Counted from the stretch's first letter, positions 44,071 to 53,791 are shown. The stretch: DNA of 64,000 nt from Finegoldia magna ATCC 29328 (GCF_000010185.1 NC_010376.1:682001-746000); one strand, 5' to 3'. The notes: a model not told the origin generated them from the letters alone. Numbers and translations: made by a program.

Positions 44071-44992
44071 AATTGTATTTACAGGTTCGCCTGATTTTGC
44101 AGTTGAGAGTTTGCAAAGATTATATGATAATCCAAATAACGAAATTCAATTAGTAATATCACAAGAAGATAAAAAACGAAATAGAAACAAATTTTCACCT
44201 ACAGCTGTAAAAAAAAGAGCTATGGAATTGGGGATTGATGTTATCACTCCAAAAAATATCAATGATGAAGAAGTTTTCGATTTACTAGATAAACTTAATC
44301 CTGATTTTATTGTGGTAGTAGCTTATGGTCAATTAATCAAAAAAAGAATTCTTGATAGATTTAAAAACAAGATTTTGAATGTTCACGCATCAATTTTACC
44401 AAAATACAGAGGAGCTTCTCCAATTAATTATTCACTATTAAATGGCGATAAGGAGTCTGGAGTAAGTATAATGTTAGTTGAACAAGGCCTTGATACGGGA
44501 GATGTATTAGCAGTAGATAAAATTAAGCTTGACAATGAAATTATGCTTGAAGAATTACACGATAAATTAATGATAATGGGTGCTGATTTAATTAATAAAG
44601 TAATTGATGATTACCAAAAATATTTTGATTCAAGAAAAGAACAAAATGAAAATGAGGCCTCCATAGTAGGAAAAATTCATAAATCTATGGGCCAAATTAA
44701 TTTTAATGAGAAATCAGATGTTATTTACAATAAATTTAGAGGATTAACTCCTTGGCCGGGGTTGTTTTTCAAATTAGAAGATAAAATAATAAAAGTTCAC
44801 AATATCAACATAATAAAACAATATAATGATAATAAGAATGGTGAAGTTGTAAAGGTAGATAAAAATGGTATAAAAGTTGCTTGCGAAGATGGATTTATCA
44901 TTATCACAAGATTACAACTTCCTAATAAAAAACCTCTAAATATAAGCGAATATTTAAATGGAAATTCATTTGAAGAGGGAATAATTTTGTAG
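44060..44992 (+). CDS. fmt: Methionyl-tRNA formyltransferase
   Basis: A 310-residue enzyme formylating initiator Met-tRNA. IVFTGSPDFAVESLQRL opens the catalytic domain; NVHASILPKYRGASPINYSLLNGDKESGVSIM holds the catalytic Asn-His and the folate loop; GLTPWPGLFFKLEDK opens the C-terminal domain. It is coupled to def, so formylation and deformylation are made together. Confidence 0.97.
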   Translation: MKNKIVFTGSPDFAVESLQRLYDNPNNEIQLVISQEDKKRNRNKFSPTAVKKRAMELGIDVITPKNINDEEVFDLLDKLNPDFIVVVAYGQLIKKRILDRFKNKILNVHASILPKYRGASPINYSLLNGDKESGVSIMLVEQGLDTGDVLAVDKIKLDNEIMLEELHDKLMIMGADLINKVIDDYQKYFDSRKEQNENEASIVGKIHKSMGQINFNEKSDVIYNKFRGLTPWPGLFFKLEDKIIKVHNINIIKQYNDNKNGEVVKVDKNGIKVACEDGFIIITRLQLPNKKPLNISEYLNGNSFEEGIIL

Positions 44993-45001
44993 GAGGAATC
45001 A

Positions 45002-45685
45002 TTGTTTAATTTTTATTATGATAGGACTATGCTGCTTTTAATTCCAGCTTTGATATTGGCGTTTTACTCACAATACAAGGTTAGTCATACTTTTGATAAG
45101 TATCAAAAGATTACTAACTCAAAAGGTTTAACTGGAAAAGAAATGGCTAGAGTTTTACTTGATTACGAAGGTTTATCTGAAATAGAAATCGTAAATGTTC
45201 AAGGTAGCCTAACCGATTATTATGATTCATCAAATAAAGTATTAGCTTTATCAGATGAAGTTTATAATAGCCAGTCGATTTCAGCAGTTTCTGTAGCAAG
45301 TCATGAAGTTGGTCATGCAATTCAAGATAAGGAAAATTATGGTTTCTTAAGATTTAGAGAATCATTGTTTCCAGTTGTGAATTTTGCTTCGAAATCAGTG
45401 TGGATTTTAATTTTACTAGGATTTTTATTTAGCATGAGACCATTAGTAGAATTTGGAATTATTTTGTTTTCTGCAACTGTTTTATTTCAATTAGTAACTT
45501 TACCAGTTGAATTTGATGCAAGTAAAAGAGCCATAAGAGCATTATCAAACGGATTATTGGCTGATGATGAAATAGAACCAGCAAAACAAGTTTTAAAGGC
45601 TGCGGCATTGACTTATATTGCAAGTGCTTTGGTATCATTATTACAATTGGTAAGGCTAATATTGATATCAAAAGATAGAGATTAA
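45002..45685 (+). CDS. Zinc-dependent membrane metalloprotease (YugP-like)
   Basis: A 227-residue membrane protein with the zinc motif HEVGHAIQ (H101, H105, E102). About three to four transmembrane helices lie around residues 8-24, 122-145, 150-170 and 200-220. The N-terminal TGKEMARVLLDYEGLSEIEI and LTDYYDSSNKVLALSDEVYNS match the YugP/peptidase M-type DUF2227-like family. The TTG start at 45002 is supported by AGGAGG at the right spacing. Its substrate is unknown. It ends in a strong terminator. Confidence 0.88.
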   Translation: MFNFYYDRTMLLLIPALILAFYSQYKVSHTFDKYQKITNSKGLTGKEMARVLLDYEGLSEIEIVNVQGSLTDYYDSSNKVLALSDEVYNSQSISAVSVASHEVGHAIQDKENYGFLRFRESLFPVVNFASKSVWILILLGFLFSMRPLVEFGIILFSATVLFQLVTLPVEFDASKRAIRALSNGLLADDEIEPAKQVLKAAALTYIASALVSLLQLVRLILISKDRD

Positions 45686-45696
45686 CACAAATGTAG

Positions 45697-45740
45697 ATTG
45701 AACCTAAGAATAATTATTCTAGGTTCAATTTTTTTATTTT
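45697..45740 (+). terminator. Terminator after the YugP-like gene
   Basis: A long stem of about 15 bp with one bulge (ATTGAACCTA and its complement at the base, 45697 to 45728), followed by eight T. Confidence 0.88.
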
Positions 45741-45798
45741 TGTAGTTTTAGTGTAAAATATATTATGTAATGAAAATAGTTAAAAGAAATGAGAGATT

Positions 45799-47070
45799 AT
45801 GAATATTAGAAATGAAATAATTAATATTACAAATTCCATAAATAATAAATCAGGATATTCTTCTGAAATATTAAAAACTTATGATTATGGTGATTTGGAT
45901 AAAAGAGATATCGCATATATTAAGAAATGTGTTTTTACTGAAATAGAAAATAGATTTTTCGTAGATTATGTAATATCTAAGTGTAGCGATTTGGAAATAA
46001 ATAGACTTGATAAGATCGTTCTGGAAATATTAAGAATGGCAACTACAGAAATACTATTTATGAAAACAGCTGATTATGCAGTGGTTGACGAGGCTGTAGA
46101 ATTGGCTGGCAGCATAACAAGATACAAAGATTATGTTAATGCTGTTTTAAGAGAAGTTTGTAGAATTAATGTGGATTCTGAAGATTTAGAAGATGATATA
46201 AAATTTTCTATAAATAAGGATTTGCTTAAAATGTTAAATAAGTCTTATTCGAAAAAAACTGTTAGAAAGCTTCTTAAATCATTCTTTTATAAATCTGATT
46301 TTGTAATCAAACAAAATAAATTAAAAGAAAACAATTTAAAAATAAACCTAGAAAATCAAGGATTTGCATTAAATGATCATCCGTTTTTAAAAGACAGTTT
46401 CATTGTAGAAAATCCAGAATCTATAATAGATACGAAAGAATTTAAAGAAGGTAAATTTCTTATACAAGATGGTTCATGTAGTTTGTGTGCAGAAATATTA
46501 GAACCGTTGGAAAACTCTATAATACTTGACATTTGTGCTGCTCCTGGGTCAAAATCATGTAATATTCAAGAAATAACAAACAATCAGTCGATTATTTATT
46601 GCAATGATATTAATCAGAATAAAATTGCTAGGATTAAGGAGAATGTAGAAAAATGTGCAGTGAAAAATGTTCAATATATGAACTTTGATGCGACTACTTT
46701 ACAAAAAGATTTGATAAATAAATTTGACAGAATTTTAGTGGATGCACCATGTTCTGCTACTGGCGTTATAAATAAAAATCCTGAAATAAAGTTATTCAGA
46801 ACAAAAAAAGATGTTGAAAATCTAGTAAATACACAACGACAAATACTTGAAAATTGTGAGAAATATCTAAAAAAAGGTGGCATTTTAGTTTATTCTACTT
46901 GTTCACTTTTAAAAGAAGAAAACGAAGAAAATGTTGAATTTATAGAAAATAGATTACATTTAAAAAGAAAAGACATTGAATTTTATGGAGATAAAAATGA
47001 ATTTATAAAACTAATGCCTTTTCAAAAAGGAACGCAAGGCTTCTTCATTTCAAAGTTTGTAAAGGACTAA
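45799..47070 (+). CDS. rsmB: 16S rRNA m5C methyltransferase RsmB
   Basis: A 423-residue protein joining a NusB-like RNA-binding domain (about 1-130) to a SAM methyltransferase domain (about 170-420). The SAM motif ILDICAAPGSKSCNIQEI, the DAPCSATGVINKNPEI catalytic cysteine and the YSTCSLLKEENEENV second cysteine are those of m5C RNA methyltransferases. This is the usual gene before rlmN in Firmicutes. Confidence 0.94.
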   Translation: MNIRNEIINITNSINNKSGYSSEILKTYDYGDLDKRDIAYIKKCVFTEIENRFFVDYVISKCSDLEINRLDKIVLEILRMATTEILFMKTADYAVVDEAVELAGSITRYKDYVNAVLREVCRINVDSEDLEDDIKFSINKDLLKMLNKSYSKKTVRKLLKSFFYKSDFVIKQNKLKENNLKINLENQGFALNDHPFLKDSFIVENPESIIDTKEFKEGKFLIQDGSCSLCAEILEPLENSIILDICAAPGSKSCNIQEITNNQSIIYCNDINQNKIARIKENVEKCAVKNVQYMNFDATTLQKDLINKFDRILVDAPCSATGVINKNPEIKLFRTKKDVENLVNTQRQILENCEKYLKKGGILVYSTCSLLKEENEENVEFIENRLHLKRKDIEFYGDKNEFIKLMPFQKGTQGFFISKFVKD

Positions 47071-47074
47071 TAGA

Positions 47075-47102
47075 TTACAAAACTTGGTATTTTTGATATA
47101 AT
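47075..47102 (+). promoter_or_regulatory. Promoter of the rlmN-prpC-prkC operon
   Basis: TTACAA, 16 bases, TATAAT. The start point would be near 47109, giving a leader of about 10 bases before the ATG. Confidence 0.6.
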
Positions 47103-47119
47103 TTAATTTGGTGAATAAT

Positions 47120-48169
47120 ATGCAAAATAAAATCATCTTAGAAAATATGACTGTTGATGAACTGAAGGAATTTTTTGTTAACAATGGAGAAAAACCATTC
47201 AGAGCGTTGCAGTATTTTCAAGCTATTCATAAAAATAGAATATTCAATCCGGACGAAATGACTAATTTCTCTAATAGTTTAAGGGGAAAATTAAATCAGT
47301 ACAACGATATAAAAAATTGTTCTATCATAAAAAGGATTGATTCCAAACTAGACAACACAAAAAAATATCTTATTGAGATGAGTGATGGTAATATCGTAGA
47401 AACTGTATTTATGCAGTATAAGACTCACACTTCAATATGCTTGTCAACACAAATTGGTTGCAAGATGGGTTGCAAATTTTGTGCGTCAACAAAGAAGAGT
47501 TTTGTAAGAAATTTACAACCTTATGAGATGTGCGCTCAAATTTATTTGGTGGAAAATGATTTGGATATAAGAATTAATAATATAGTATTGATGGGAATAG
47601 GCGAACCACTAGATAATTACGACAATGTTTCTAGATTTATTGATTTGATTACTGACAAAGATGGTCAAGATATGTCAATTAGAAATATAACATTATCTAC
47701 TTGCGGATTGGTTGATAAAATTATTAGACTTGCAAACGATGATATAGGTATAAATATAACTATTTCACTTCATAATCCATTCGATAATGAGAGAAATAAA
47801 CTTATGCCAATAGGAAACAAATACTCAATTGAAGAGATTCTAGATGCATGTGATTACTATTTCAAGAAAACTAAACGACGTATTGGTTTTGAATACACTG
47901 TCATTGAAAATGTTAATGATTCAAAAAAATACATGGATAAGTTAGTTAGTTTATTGAAAAACAGAAATTGCTTATTGAACTTGATAACATTAAATCCTAT
48001 TGAAGAATTTAATCAAAAATCTCCAGATAGATATAAAATGACAGAATTTATGGAATATATGAACAAAAATAATGTGAATACAACGATAAGAAGAAAACAA
48101 GGCATTGATATAGATGGGGCCTGTGGACAATTAAGAATTAACAATATGACAAAAAGAGGTGTGAAATGA
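47120..48169 (+). CDS. rlmN: Dual-specificity RNA methyltransferase RlmN
   Basis: A 349-residue radical SAM enzyme making 2-methyladenosine at 23S A2503 and tRNA A37. The cluster motif CKMGCKFCAST binds the 4Fe-4S centre. VLMGIGEPLDNYDN and TLSTCGLV follow, and the C-terminal RRKQGIDIDGACGQLR carries the second catalytic cysteine. The ATG at 47120 is chosen because GGTGA stands six bases upstream; TTG 47108 and GTG 47111 are in frame but would fall on the transcription start. It overlaps prpC by 4 bases (ATGA). Confidence 0.95.
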   Translation: MQNKIILENMTVDELKEFFVNNGEKPFRALQYFQAIHKNRIFNPDEMTNFSNSLRGKLNQYNDIKNCSIIKRIDSKLDNTKKYLIEMSDGNIVETVFMQYKTHTSICLSTQIGCKMGCKFCASTKKSFVRNLQPYEMCAQIYLVENDLDIRINNIVLMGIGEPLDNYDNVSRFIDLITDKDGQDMSIRNITLSTCGLVDKIIRLANDDIGINITISLHNPFDNERNKLMPIGNKYSIEEILDACDYYFKKTKRRIGFEYTVIENVNDSKKYMDKLVSLLKNRNCLLNLITLNPIEEFNQKSPDRYKMTEFMEYMNKNNVNTTIRRKQGIDIDGACGQLRINNMTKRGVK

Positions 48170-48903
48170 AATATGCTTCAAACACAGACATCGGCTTGGT
48201 AAGAAAGCTAAATGAAGATTATCATATGAATTATATGACTGATGATTTTAGCTTACTTGTTGTATGTGATGGAATGGGCGGACATAAAGCTGGTGAAGTT
48301 GCAAGTAAGAAGGCAGTCGAAACAGTTGTAAATTTTGTAAAAGAAAATGAAAATGAGAAAGATTATGAGAGAATATTAACTGAGGCTATTGAATTAGCTA
48401 ACGATGAAGTATTCAACGATAGTGAAAATAATTCGGAACATAGAAACATGGGAACTACGATAGTTGCATGCTTAATTCATGATGATAATGCTATTGTAGC
48501 AAATGTAGGTGATAGTAGATTATACTTGTATAGAGATGAAGAATTAAAGCAAATAACTGTCGATCATTCTCTTGTAAATGACTTGTTATCATCTGGAACT
48601 ATCACAGAAGAAGAAGCTGTTGATTTCGCGCAAAAAAATGTTATTACAAGATCATTGGGAATTCAAGATAATGTAGATGTAGATATATTTAATATTAAAC
48701 TTGTTAATGGAGATTTGATATTAATGTGTACAGATGGATTAACTTCACAATTAGAAAATGAAGACATAGTTGATATTATCAAAGAAGAATCGGATTTAGA
48801 TCAAATTATTAAAAATTTGATTGATGAAGCAAATGATATCGAAGGAATAGATAATGTAACTATTACGCTTTATTTATTTGAAGGGGAAAATTATGATAGG
48901 TAA
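48166..48903 (+). CDS. prpC: PP2C-type serine/threonine phosphatase (PrpC/Stp)
   Basis: A 245-residue metal-dependent phosphatase that reverses PASTA kinase signalling. NTDIGLVRKLNEDY, VCDGMGGHKAGEVASK, GTTIVACLI, NVGDSRLYLYRD and CTDGLTSQLENEDI are PP2C motifs with metal-binding aspartates. It is coupled to rlmN by ATGA and overlaps prkC by 11 bases, so phosphatase and kinase are made together. Confidence 0.96.
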   Translation: MKYASNTDIGLVRKLNEDYHMNYMTDDFSLLVVCDGMGGHKAGEVASKKAVETVVNFVKENENEKDYERILTEAIELANDEVFNDSENNSEHRNMGTTIVACLIHDDNAIVANVGDSRLYLYRDEELKQITVDHSLVNDLLSSGTITEEEAVDFAQKNVITRSLGIQDNVDVDIFNIKLVNGDLILMCTDGLTSQLENEDIVDIIKEESDLDQIIKNLIDEANDIEGIDNVTITLYLFEGENYDR

Positions 48904-50776
48904 AATTTTAGGCGATAGATACGAGATAATAGAAGAAGTCGGCGTTGGAGGTATGGCCAAAGTGTACAAAGCTTTGGATACTGTTTTAAATCGATATGTC
49001 GCTGTAAAAGTTTTAAAAAATGAATACATGGAAGACCAAGATTTTCTTAGAAAATTTGCCATGGAAGCTCAATCTGCTGCATCATTGACTCATGCAAATA
49101 TTGTAAGTGTGTTTGACGTTGGAAGCTCTTATGTAGATGGTCGCAAATATAATTACATTGTAATGGAATATGTGGATGGTAAAACTTTAAAAGATATAAT
49201 CGACGAAAAACAAGTTTTACCAATTGAAGATATCGTAAATTATGGAGTTCAAATAGCAAGCGCATTAGAATGCGCTCATAAAAATGGGATAATCCATCGA
49301 GATATAAAACCGCATAATATGCTTATTGATAAATCTAATAATCTAAAAGCTACAGATTTTGGAATTGCAAGAATTTCTTCATCAGCAACATTAACATATA
49401 CTTCAACAGTTTTAGGAACTGTTCATTATATATCACCAGAACAAGCAAAGGGTAAATTTATTGATGAAAAAAGTGATATATATTCATTAGGTGTAGTATT
49501 GTACCAAATGGCTACAGGAGAAGTTCCGTTTGATGCACCAAATGCAGTTGGCATTGCGTTAAAACATATTCAAGACCCATTGGTACCACCTATAAATCTG
49601 CGTCACGATTTGCCACAAGGACTTAATGATATCATAGTTAAAGCTATGGCAAAAGATCCTAACGACAGATTTAAATCTGCTACAGAATTAAAAGAGATGT
49701 TGAAGAATTATCAAAACTACTCATCTGATTTGTATCAAAAAACTACAAAAAATCCAATAATTAAAGAAAATGACGAACAACCTGAAGTAAAAGAAGCGAT
49801 TTATAAAACTCCTATACAGTCTTCTACAAAAGACAATAAAAATAAATCTAAAAAGATTTTGTGGATTATATTACCAATCATTCTAGCTTTTTTGGTATTT
49901 GTTGCGGTGTTATTAGGTAAAAAGTATATAAACAAGAATAAACAAGACTTAGTCATAGTTCCAGCGTTGACTGGGTTAACTGAAAATGATGCATTGAATA
50001 AAGCTAAAGCTAGCAATTTGATTGCTGTAGTTTCAGAGTACAAAACCGAAAATAGTGTTGAGCCAGGAAAAGTAATAGAACAAACTCCAGAATCTAGTTC
50101 GGAAGTAAAAAAAGGAACTATTATAAAATTAGTCGTGAGCAAAGGTGAAGAACAGGTTTCTGTGCCTAATTTATCAAATATGACAATAGAAAATGCTAAA
50201 ATTCAGCTCAACAAATTAGGCTTAGAAATCGGAGAAATTACTAAAGAAAACAGCGATAATTTTGAAGTTGGAAAAATTATGAAACAACATCCAGAAGCAG
50301 GAACTAGCATAGGCAAGGATTCTAAAATTGATTTGGTAATTTCTTTAGGGAAAAAAGAAGAACTAGTAGAAATGGTTGACTTGATGGGCAGTGATATTAG
50401 TCAAGCCATTAATAAACTAAAATCAATTGGACTAAATATAGGTAATATTGAAAAAAAATATAGTAATTCCTATGATACTAACCAAGTAATTTGGCAACAA
50501 TACGATGCAGGAAAAAAACTGAAAAAAGATAGTTCTATTGATGTTATAATCAGTAAAGGTAAAAAAGATTCTGAGATGGTTGAAAGATTATTTAGAATAA
50601 GTAAACCAGTAGATAGAGGAATTTACACTGTCACTATAAAAGACGAAACAGAAGATAATATCATATATGAAGAAAACCATAAAGCTTCTGAAGGAGATAT
50701 TAGAATAAAACTTAAAGTAAAACCTAAAAACGACATTAAAGTTTATATTAATGGAGAATTGATTAATGTCGGATAA
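48893..50776 (+). CDS. prkC: PASTA-domain serine/threonine kinase (PrkC/StkP/IreK)
   Basis: A 627-residue membrane kinase sensing peptidoglycan. The ATG at 48893 follows AAGGGGAA and gives MIGKILGDRYEIIEEVG. Kinase motifs: glycine loop VGVGGMAKVY, lysine K39, HRDIKPHNM (135-143) and DFG 155-157 with an activation loop rich in Thr and Ser. One transmembrane helix lies at about 321-342, then three PASTA repeats (about 353-418, 421-486, 490-553) and a small beta-rich C-terminal domain. It overlaps rsgA by 11 bases. Its likely substrate IreB is at 12798. Confidence 0.96.
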   Translation: MIGKILGDRYEIIEEVGVGGMAKVYKALDTVLNRYVAVKVLKNEYMEDQDFLRKFAMEAQSAASLTHANIVSVFDVGSSYVDGRKYNYIVMEYVDGKTLKDIIDEKQVLPIEDIVNYGVQIASALECAHKNGIIHRDIKPHNMLIDKSNNLKATDFGIARISSSATLTYTSTVLGTVHYISPEQAKGKFIDEKSDIYSLGVVLYQMATGEVPFDAPNAVGIALKHIQDPLVPPINLRHDLPQGLNDIIVKAMAKDPNDRFKSATELKEMLKNYQNYSSDLYQKTTKNPIIKENDEQPEVKEAIYKTPIQSSTKDNKNKSKKILWIILPIILAFLVFVAVLLGKKYINKNKQDLVIVPALTGLTENDALNKAKASNLIAVVSEYKTENSVEPGKVIEQTPESSSEVKKGTIIKLVVSKGEEQVSVPNLSNMTIENAKIQLNKLGLEIGEITKENSDNFEVGKIMKQHPEAGTSIGKDSKIDLVISLGKKEELVEMVDLMGSDISQAINKLKSIGLNIGNIEKKYSNSYDTNQVIWQQYDAGKKLKKDSSIDVIISKGKKDSEMVERLFRISKPVDRGIYTVTIKDETEDNIIYEENHKASEGDIRIKLKVKPKNDIKVYINGELINVG

Positions 50777-51644
50777 AACAGGGATTATTACTAAAATTCA
50801 AAGAGAATTGTTCTACGTAAGCATTGGAAATAATGTATATCCTTCAAAAGCCAAAGGGAATTTTAGAAATAAAAAAATTACCCCTGTTGTAGGAGATAAG
50901 GTAGATATACATGTAGAAAATGGTCTTGGATTTATTTTAAAAATACATCCAAGATCTGTACTTTTACATCGACCAGAAGTGAGTAATGTAGACAAATGTT
51001 TCGTATTGAGTAGTATAAAATCACCAAATATTAATTTGATGTTATTGGATAAATATTTGTTGATGATTGAGAAAAACAATATTGATTGTGTGATTGTATT
51101 CAATAAATCTGATTTGGTATCTGATGATGAAAAAAAGATATTTGCAGACATATACAGAAACATCGGATACAAGGTTATATTTAATTCAAATGAATCTTCA
51201 CATGTAAATGAAGAATTATTAAAAGAATTTAAAAATCATATCAGCTGTGTTATAGGACCGAGTGGAGCAGGAAAATCTAGTACTTTAAAAAAATTGTTTC
51301 CAAATGAAAATTTTGTTTCTGGAAAAATAAGCGAAAAAACTCAGAGAGGAAAACAAACAACTAGACATATCGAAATTAAAATGGTTGATGAAAATACTTA
51401 TGTTTTGGATACTCCAGGATTTAGTTCTTTTGATTTATCTTTTTTAAAAGATAAATCAGAAATCAAGAATAATTTCTTAGAATTTAGAAAGAACAGTTCA
51501 AAATGTAAATTTAATAATTGTGAACACATCAATGAACCGAAATGCGAAATAAAAAAACTTTTAGAATCTGGAGAAATATCTAAAAGTAGATATGATAACT
51601 ATTTAAAAATTGTAGAAGAATACGAGAAAATTAGGAGGTATTAA
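50766..51644 (+). CDS. rsgA: Ribosome biogenesis GTPase RsgA
   Basis: A 292-residue circularly permuted GTPase for 30S maturation. An N-terminal OB fold (about 1-65) precedes NKSD (113-116, G4), then GPSGAGKSS (164-172, G1) and DTPGFSSF (G3), the permuted order. A C-terminal zinc finger is CKFNNCEHINEPKCEIK. It overlaps rpe by one base; the order prkC-rsgA-rpe-thiN is conserved. Confidence 0.95.
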   Translation: MSDKTGIITKIQRELFYVSIGNNVYPSKAKGNFRNKKITPVVGDKVDIHVENGLGFILKIHPRSVLLHRPEVSNVDKCFVLSSIKSPNINLMLLDKYLLMIEKNNIDCVIVFNKSDLVSDDEKKIFADIYRNIGYKVIFNSNESSHVNEELLKEFKNHISCVIGPSGAGKSSTLKKLFPNENFVSGKISEKTQRGKQTTRHIEIKMVDENTYVLDTPGFSSFDLSFLKDKSEIKNNFLEFRKNSSKCKFNNCEHINEPKCEIKKLLESGEISKSRYDNYLKIVEEYEKIRRY

Positions 51645-52300
51645 TGGCTAGTTTGAGTCCGTCTTTGTTGGCGTGTAATTTTTTTGAATTAGAAAAGAAC
51701 TTAGATATATTAAAAAATAAAGGAATAAGATATTTACATTTAGATGTTATGGATGGAAATTTTGTACCAAATATTTCTTTTGGACCAGCAATTATAAAAC
51801 AAATCAGAGAAAAATATCCAGAATTTATCTTTGATTGTCACCTTATGGTTAATAAACCAGAGAATGTTATAAATGATATATTGGATGCAGGAGCTGATAT
51901 AATTACTTTTCACCCAGAAGCAACTTTTCATCCTCATAGAATAATTCAAACTGTTCATAAAGCAGGTAAAAAGTGTGGGTTAGCATTAAATCCTTCTACA
52001 GGGTTAGAATCTTGTAAATATATTATTGATGATTTAGATATTATACTTGTAATGAGCGTAAATCCAGGTTTTGGGGGACAATCGTTCATAGAAAGTCAAT
52101 ATTTGAAATTAATAGACGCAAGAAATATGATAAAAGCTTCAAAAAAAGATATTATATTAGAAGTTGATGGAGGAGTTAAAACTTCGAATATTGATAAAGT
52201 TTTGGAGTCAGGAGCTGATTTAATCGTAAGTGGATCAGATGTTTTCAATCATAATATTGAATCACAATTAGATATTTATAATCAAAAATTAAAAAGATAG
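51644..52300 (+). CDS. rpe: Ribulose-phosphate 3-epimerase
   Basis: A 218-residue TIM-barrel enzyme of the pentose phosphate pathway. SPSLLACNFFELEKNL, HLDVMDGNFVPNISFGP, DCHLMVNKPEN, MSVNPGFGGQSFIE and EVDGGVKTSNI contain the zinc ligands (His and Asp) and catalytic aspartates. It is coupled to rsgA by TAATG. Confidence 0.97.
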   Translation: MASLSPSLLACNFFELEKNLDILKNKGIRYLHLDVMDGNFVPNISFGPAIIKQIREKYPEFIFDCHLMVNKPENVINDILDAGADIITFHPEATFHPHRIIQTVHKAGKKCGLALNPSTGLESCKYIIDDLDIILVMSVNPGFGGQSFIESQYLKLIDARNMIKASKKDIILEVDGGVKTSNIDKVLESGADLIVSGSDVFNHNIESQLDIYNQKLKR

Positions 52301-52310
52301 GGAGAATGTT

Positions 52311-52850
52311 ATGAACAAAAATTTGAAGTTTATGGTTGAAGGAGCTATTACTTTAGCTCTTACAGCGGTATTGAACAGTATAGTAATTTTTAAAATGCCA
52401 AGAGGAGGATCTGTTTCATTGGCAGGATACGTTCCAATCTTATTATTTGGGCTAAGATGGGGACTCAAACCTGGTATTTTAATAGGACTAATGTATGGGA
52501 TTTTAGATAGCCTTATAGATCCTTACGTTATCCATCCAATACAATACCTACTAGACTATCCAATAGCTTATATGGCTCTAGGTTTATCAGGATTGGGATG
52601 TAATGAGGAAACTTTAAGTGGCAAAATTAATATTAAAATGATTTTAGCGTGTGTATTCGCGGTATTAATGAGAGGTGTAGCTGCTATATTAAGCGGTTAT
52701 GTATTCTTTAAAGACACATTACCAAAAGATATACCGGCTTTACTGGGATCTTTCTTGTATAATATTACTTATATCGTTCCAAATGGAATTATAGCTATAG
52801 TTGTAATTTTAATTTTAATTAAACCTGTATCAAAGGTAAGTAAGAAATGA
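52311..52850 (+). CDS. thiT: Thiamine transporter ThiT
   Basis: A 179-residue membrane protein with about six hydrophobic helices. GGSVSLAGYVPILLFGLRWGLKPGILIGLMYGILD matches the thiamine-binding S component ThiT (YuaJ) of energy-coupling-factor transporters. The adjacent gene encodes thiamine diphosphokinase, which supports thiamine as substrate. The ECF ATPases and T component are not in the window. No TPP riboswitch precedes it. It overlaps thiN by 4 bases. Confidence 0.87.
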   Translation: MNKNLKFMVEGAITLALTAVLNSIVIFKMPRGGSVSLAGYVPILLFGLRWGLKPGILIGLMYGILDSLIDPYVIHPIQYLLDYPIAYMALGLSGLGCNEETLSGKINIKMILACVFAVLMRGVAAILSGYVFFKDTLPKDIPALLGSFLYNITYIVPNGIIAIVVILILIKPVSKVSKK

Positions 52851-53479
52851 TTGGGTTGATTTGTTGCGCCGGTGAATTGTCTGATAGGATTCTTTTTGAA
52901 GAATATTACGAAAAATCAGATTTTAAAATAGCAGTAGATGGTGGTACAAAATATTTTACAGACTATGACAAAGATTTTGATTTCGCTATAGGAGATTTTG
53001 ATTCTATAAAAATCGAGGATAAAAAATTTCTAGAAGTAAATAACAAGATTTATGAAAAATATAAGCGAAAAAAAGATTTTACTGATTTTGAAGCCGCAAT
53101 AAATATATTAATAGAAAAAAATTGTAAAACAATATATGCCTTTGGTGCAACAGGAACAAGATTAGATCATACAATGTCGAATTTAATCTACTCAAAAAAA
53201 TGCTTTGATATTGGAATTGAACTTGTATTTGTTGGAAATAATAACATTATTAAATTCTTAGGCGAAAGCACTGAATGCGTTATGAGATATGATTATATCT
53301 CTATTGTAGTATTATCGAATAATGGCATGAGAATTAGATTAAAAGGTTTTGAATACGATAGTGAAAACTTGGATGTGGATTATTGTTCAACATTAACTAT
53401 TAGCAATAAAATAAAAGATAAAAAAGCATATATAGAATTAATTGAAGGATATGGTCTTTTGATTGATTCTAGAGATTAA
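52847..53479 (+). CDS. thiN: Thiamine diphosphokinase
   Basis: A 210-residue enzyme turning thiamine into thiamine diphosphate. AVDGGTKYFTDYDKDFDFAIGDFDSI, then KRKKDFTDFEAAINILIEK and FGATGTRLDHTMSNL are the family motifs, with D residues binding magnesium. It is coupled to thiT by ATGA, so uptake and activation are linked. It is the last gene of the operon, ending at a bidirectional terminator. Confidence 0.95.
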   Translation: MIGLICCAGELSDRILFEEYYEKSDFKIAVDGGTKYFTDYDKDFDFAIGDFDSIKIEDKKFLEVNNKIYEKYKRKKDFTDFEAAINILIEKNCKTIYAFGATGTRLDHTMSNLIYSKKCFDIGIELVFVGNNNIIKFLGESTECVMRYDYISIVVLSNNGMRIRLKGFEYDSENLDVDYCSTLTISNKIKDKKAYIELIEGYGLLIDSRD

Positions 53480-53480
53480 A

Positions 53481-53508
53481 AAAGAGTCGAAATTTCGACT
53501 CTTTGTTT
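53481..53508. terminator. Bidirectional terminator, thiN / rpmB
   Basis: A perfect 24-base palindrome (12-bp arms AAAGAGTCGAAA) with T-rich sequence on both sides; the minus-strand T run is the longer. Confidence 0.9.
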
Positions 53509-53723
53509 TATTCTTCTTCTGTTGTTTTGATAAATTGAGGTCTTTCAACTAAACCTGATCTTAAGCATCTTGTGCACACATTGATTCTTTTTGGTTTGCC
53601 ATCAACTAAAGCTCTAACTTTTCTGATGTTAGGTGCCCAGCTTCTATTTGAAGATCTTAAAGAAAATGATCTATTATTTCCGAAAGTTCTTGATTTACCA
53701 CAAATTTCACATTTTTTGGACAT
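53508..53723 (-). CDS. rpmB: 50S ribosomal protein bL28
   Basis: A 71-residue ribosomal protein of the zinc-binding (C+) form: C5-x2-C8 and C50-x2-C53 in INVCTRCLRSG. RTFGNNRSFSLRSSNRSWAPNIRKVRALVDGKPKRI is the conserved RNA-binding core. AGGAGG precedes the ATG. It lies alone on the minus strand between two + strand operons, the usual Firmicute place next to the asp23-like gene. Confidence 0.97.
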   Translation of the reverse strand: MSKKCEICGKSRTFGNNRSFSLRSSNRSWAPNIRKVRALVDGKPKRINVCTRCLRSGLVERPQFIKTTEEE

Positions 53724-53761
53724 AATTACACCTCCTGGTTCTTTTTCAAATGTCTCTTGAT

Positions 53762-53791
53762 ATTATAGCATATTTTAAAACAGAATTTCAA
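53762..53791 (-). promoter_or_regulatory. Promoter of rpmB
   Basis: On the minus strand: TTGAAA (53786-53791), 18 bases ending TGC, TATAAT (53762-53767). Confidence 0.65.

Noticed and set aside
47108-47119. TTG or GTG start for rlmN
   Set aside because: They coincide with the predicted transcription start, while ATG 47120 has GGTGA at proper spacing.
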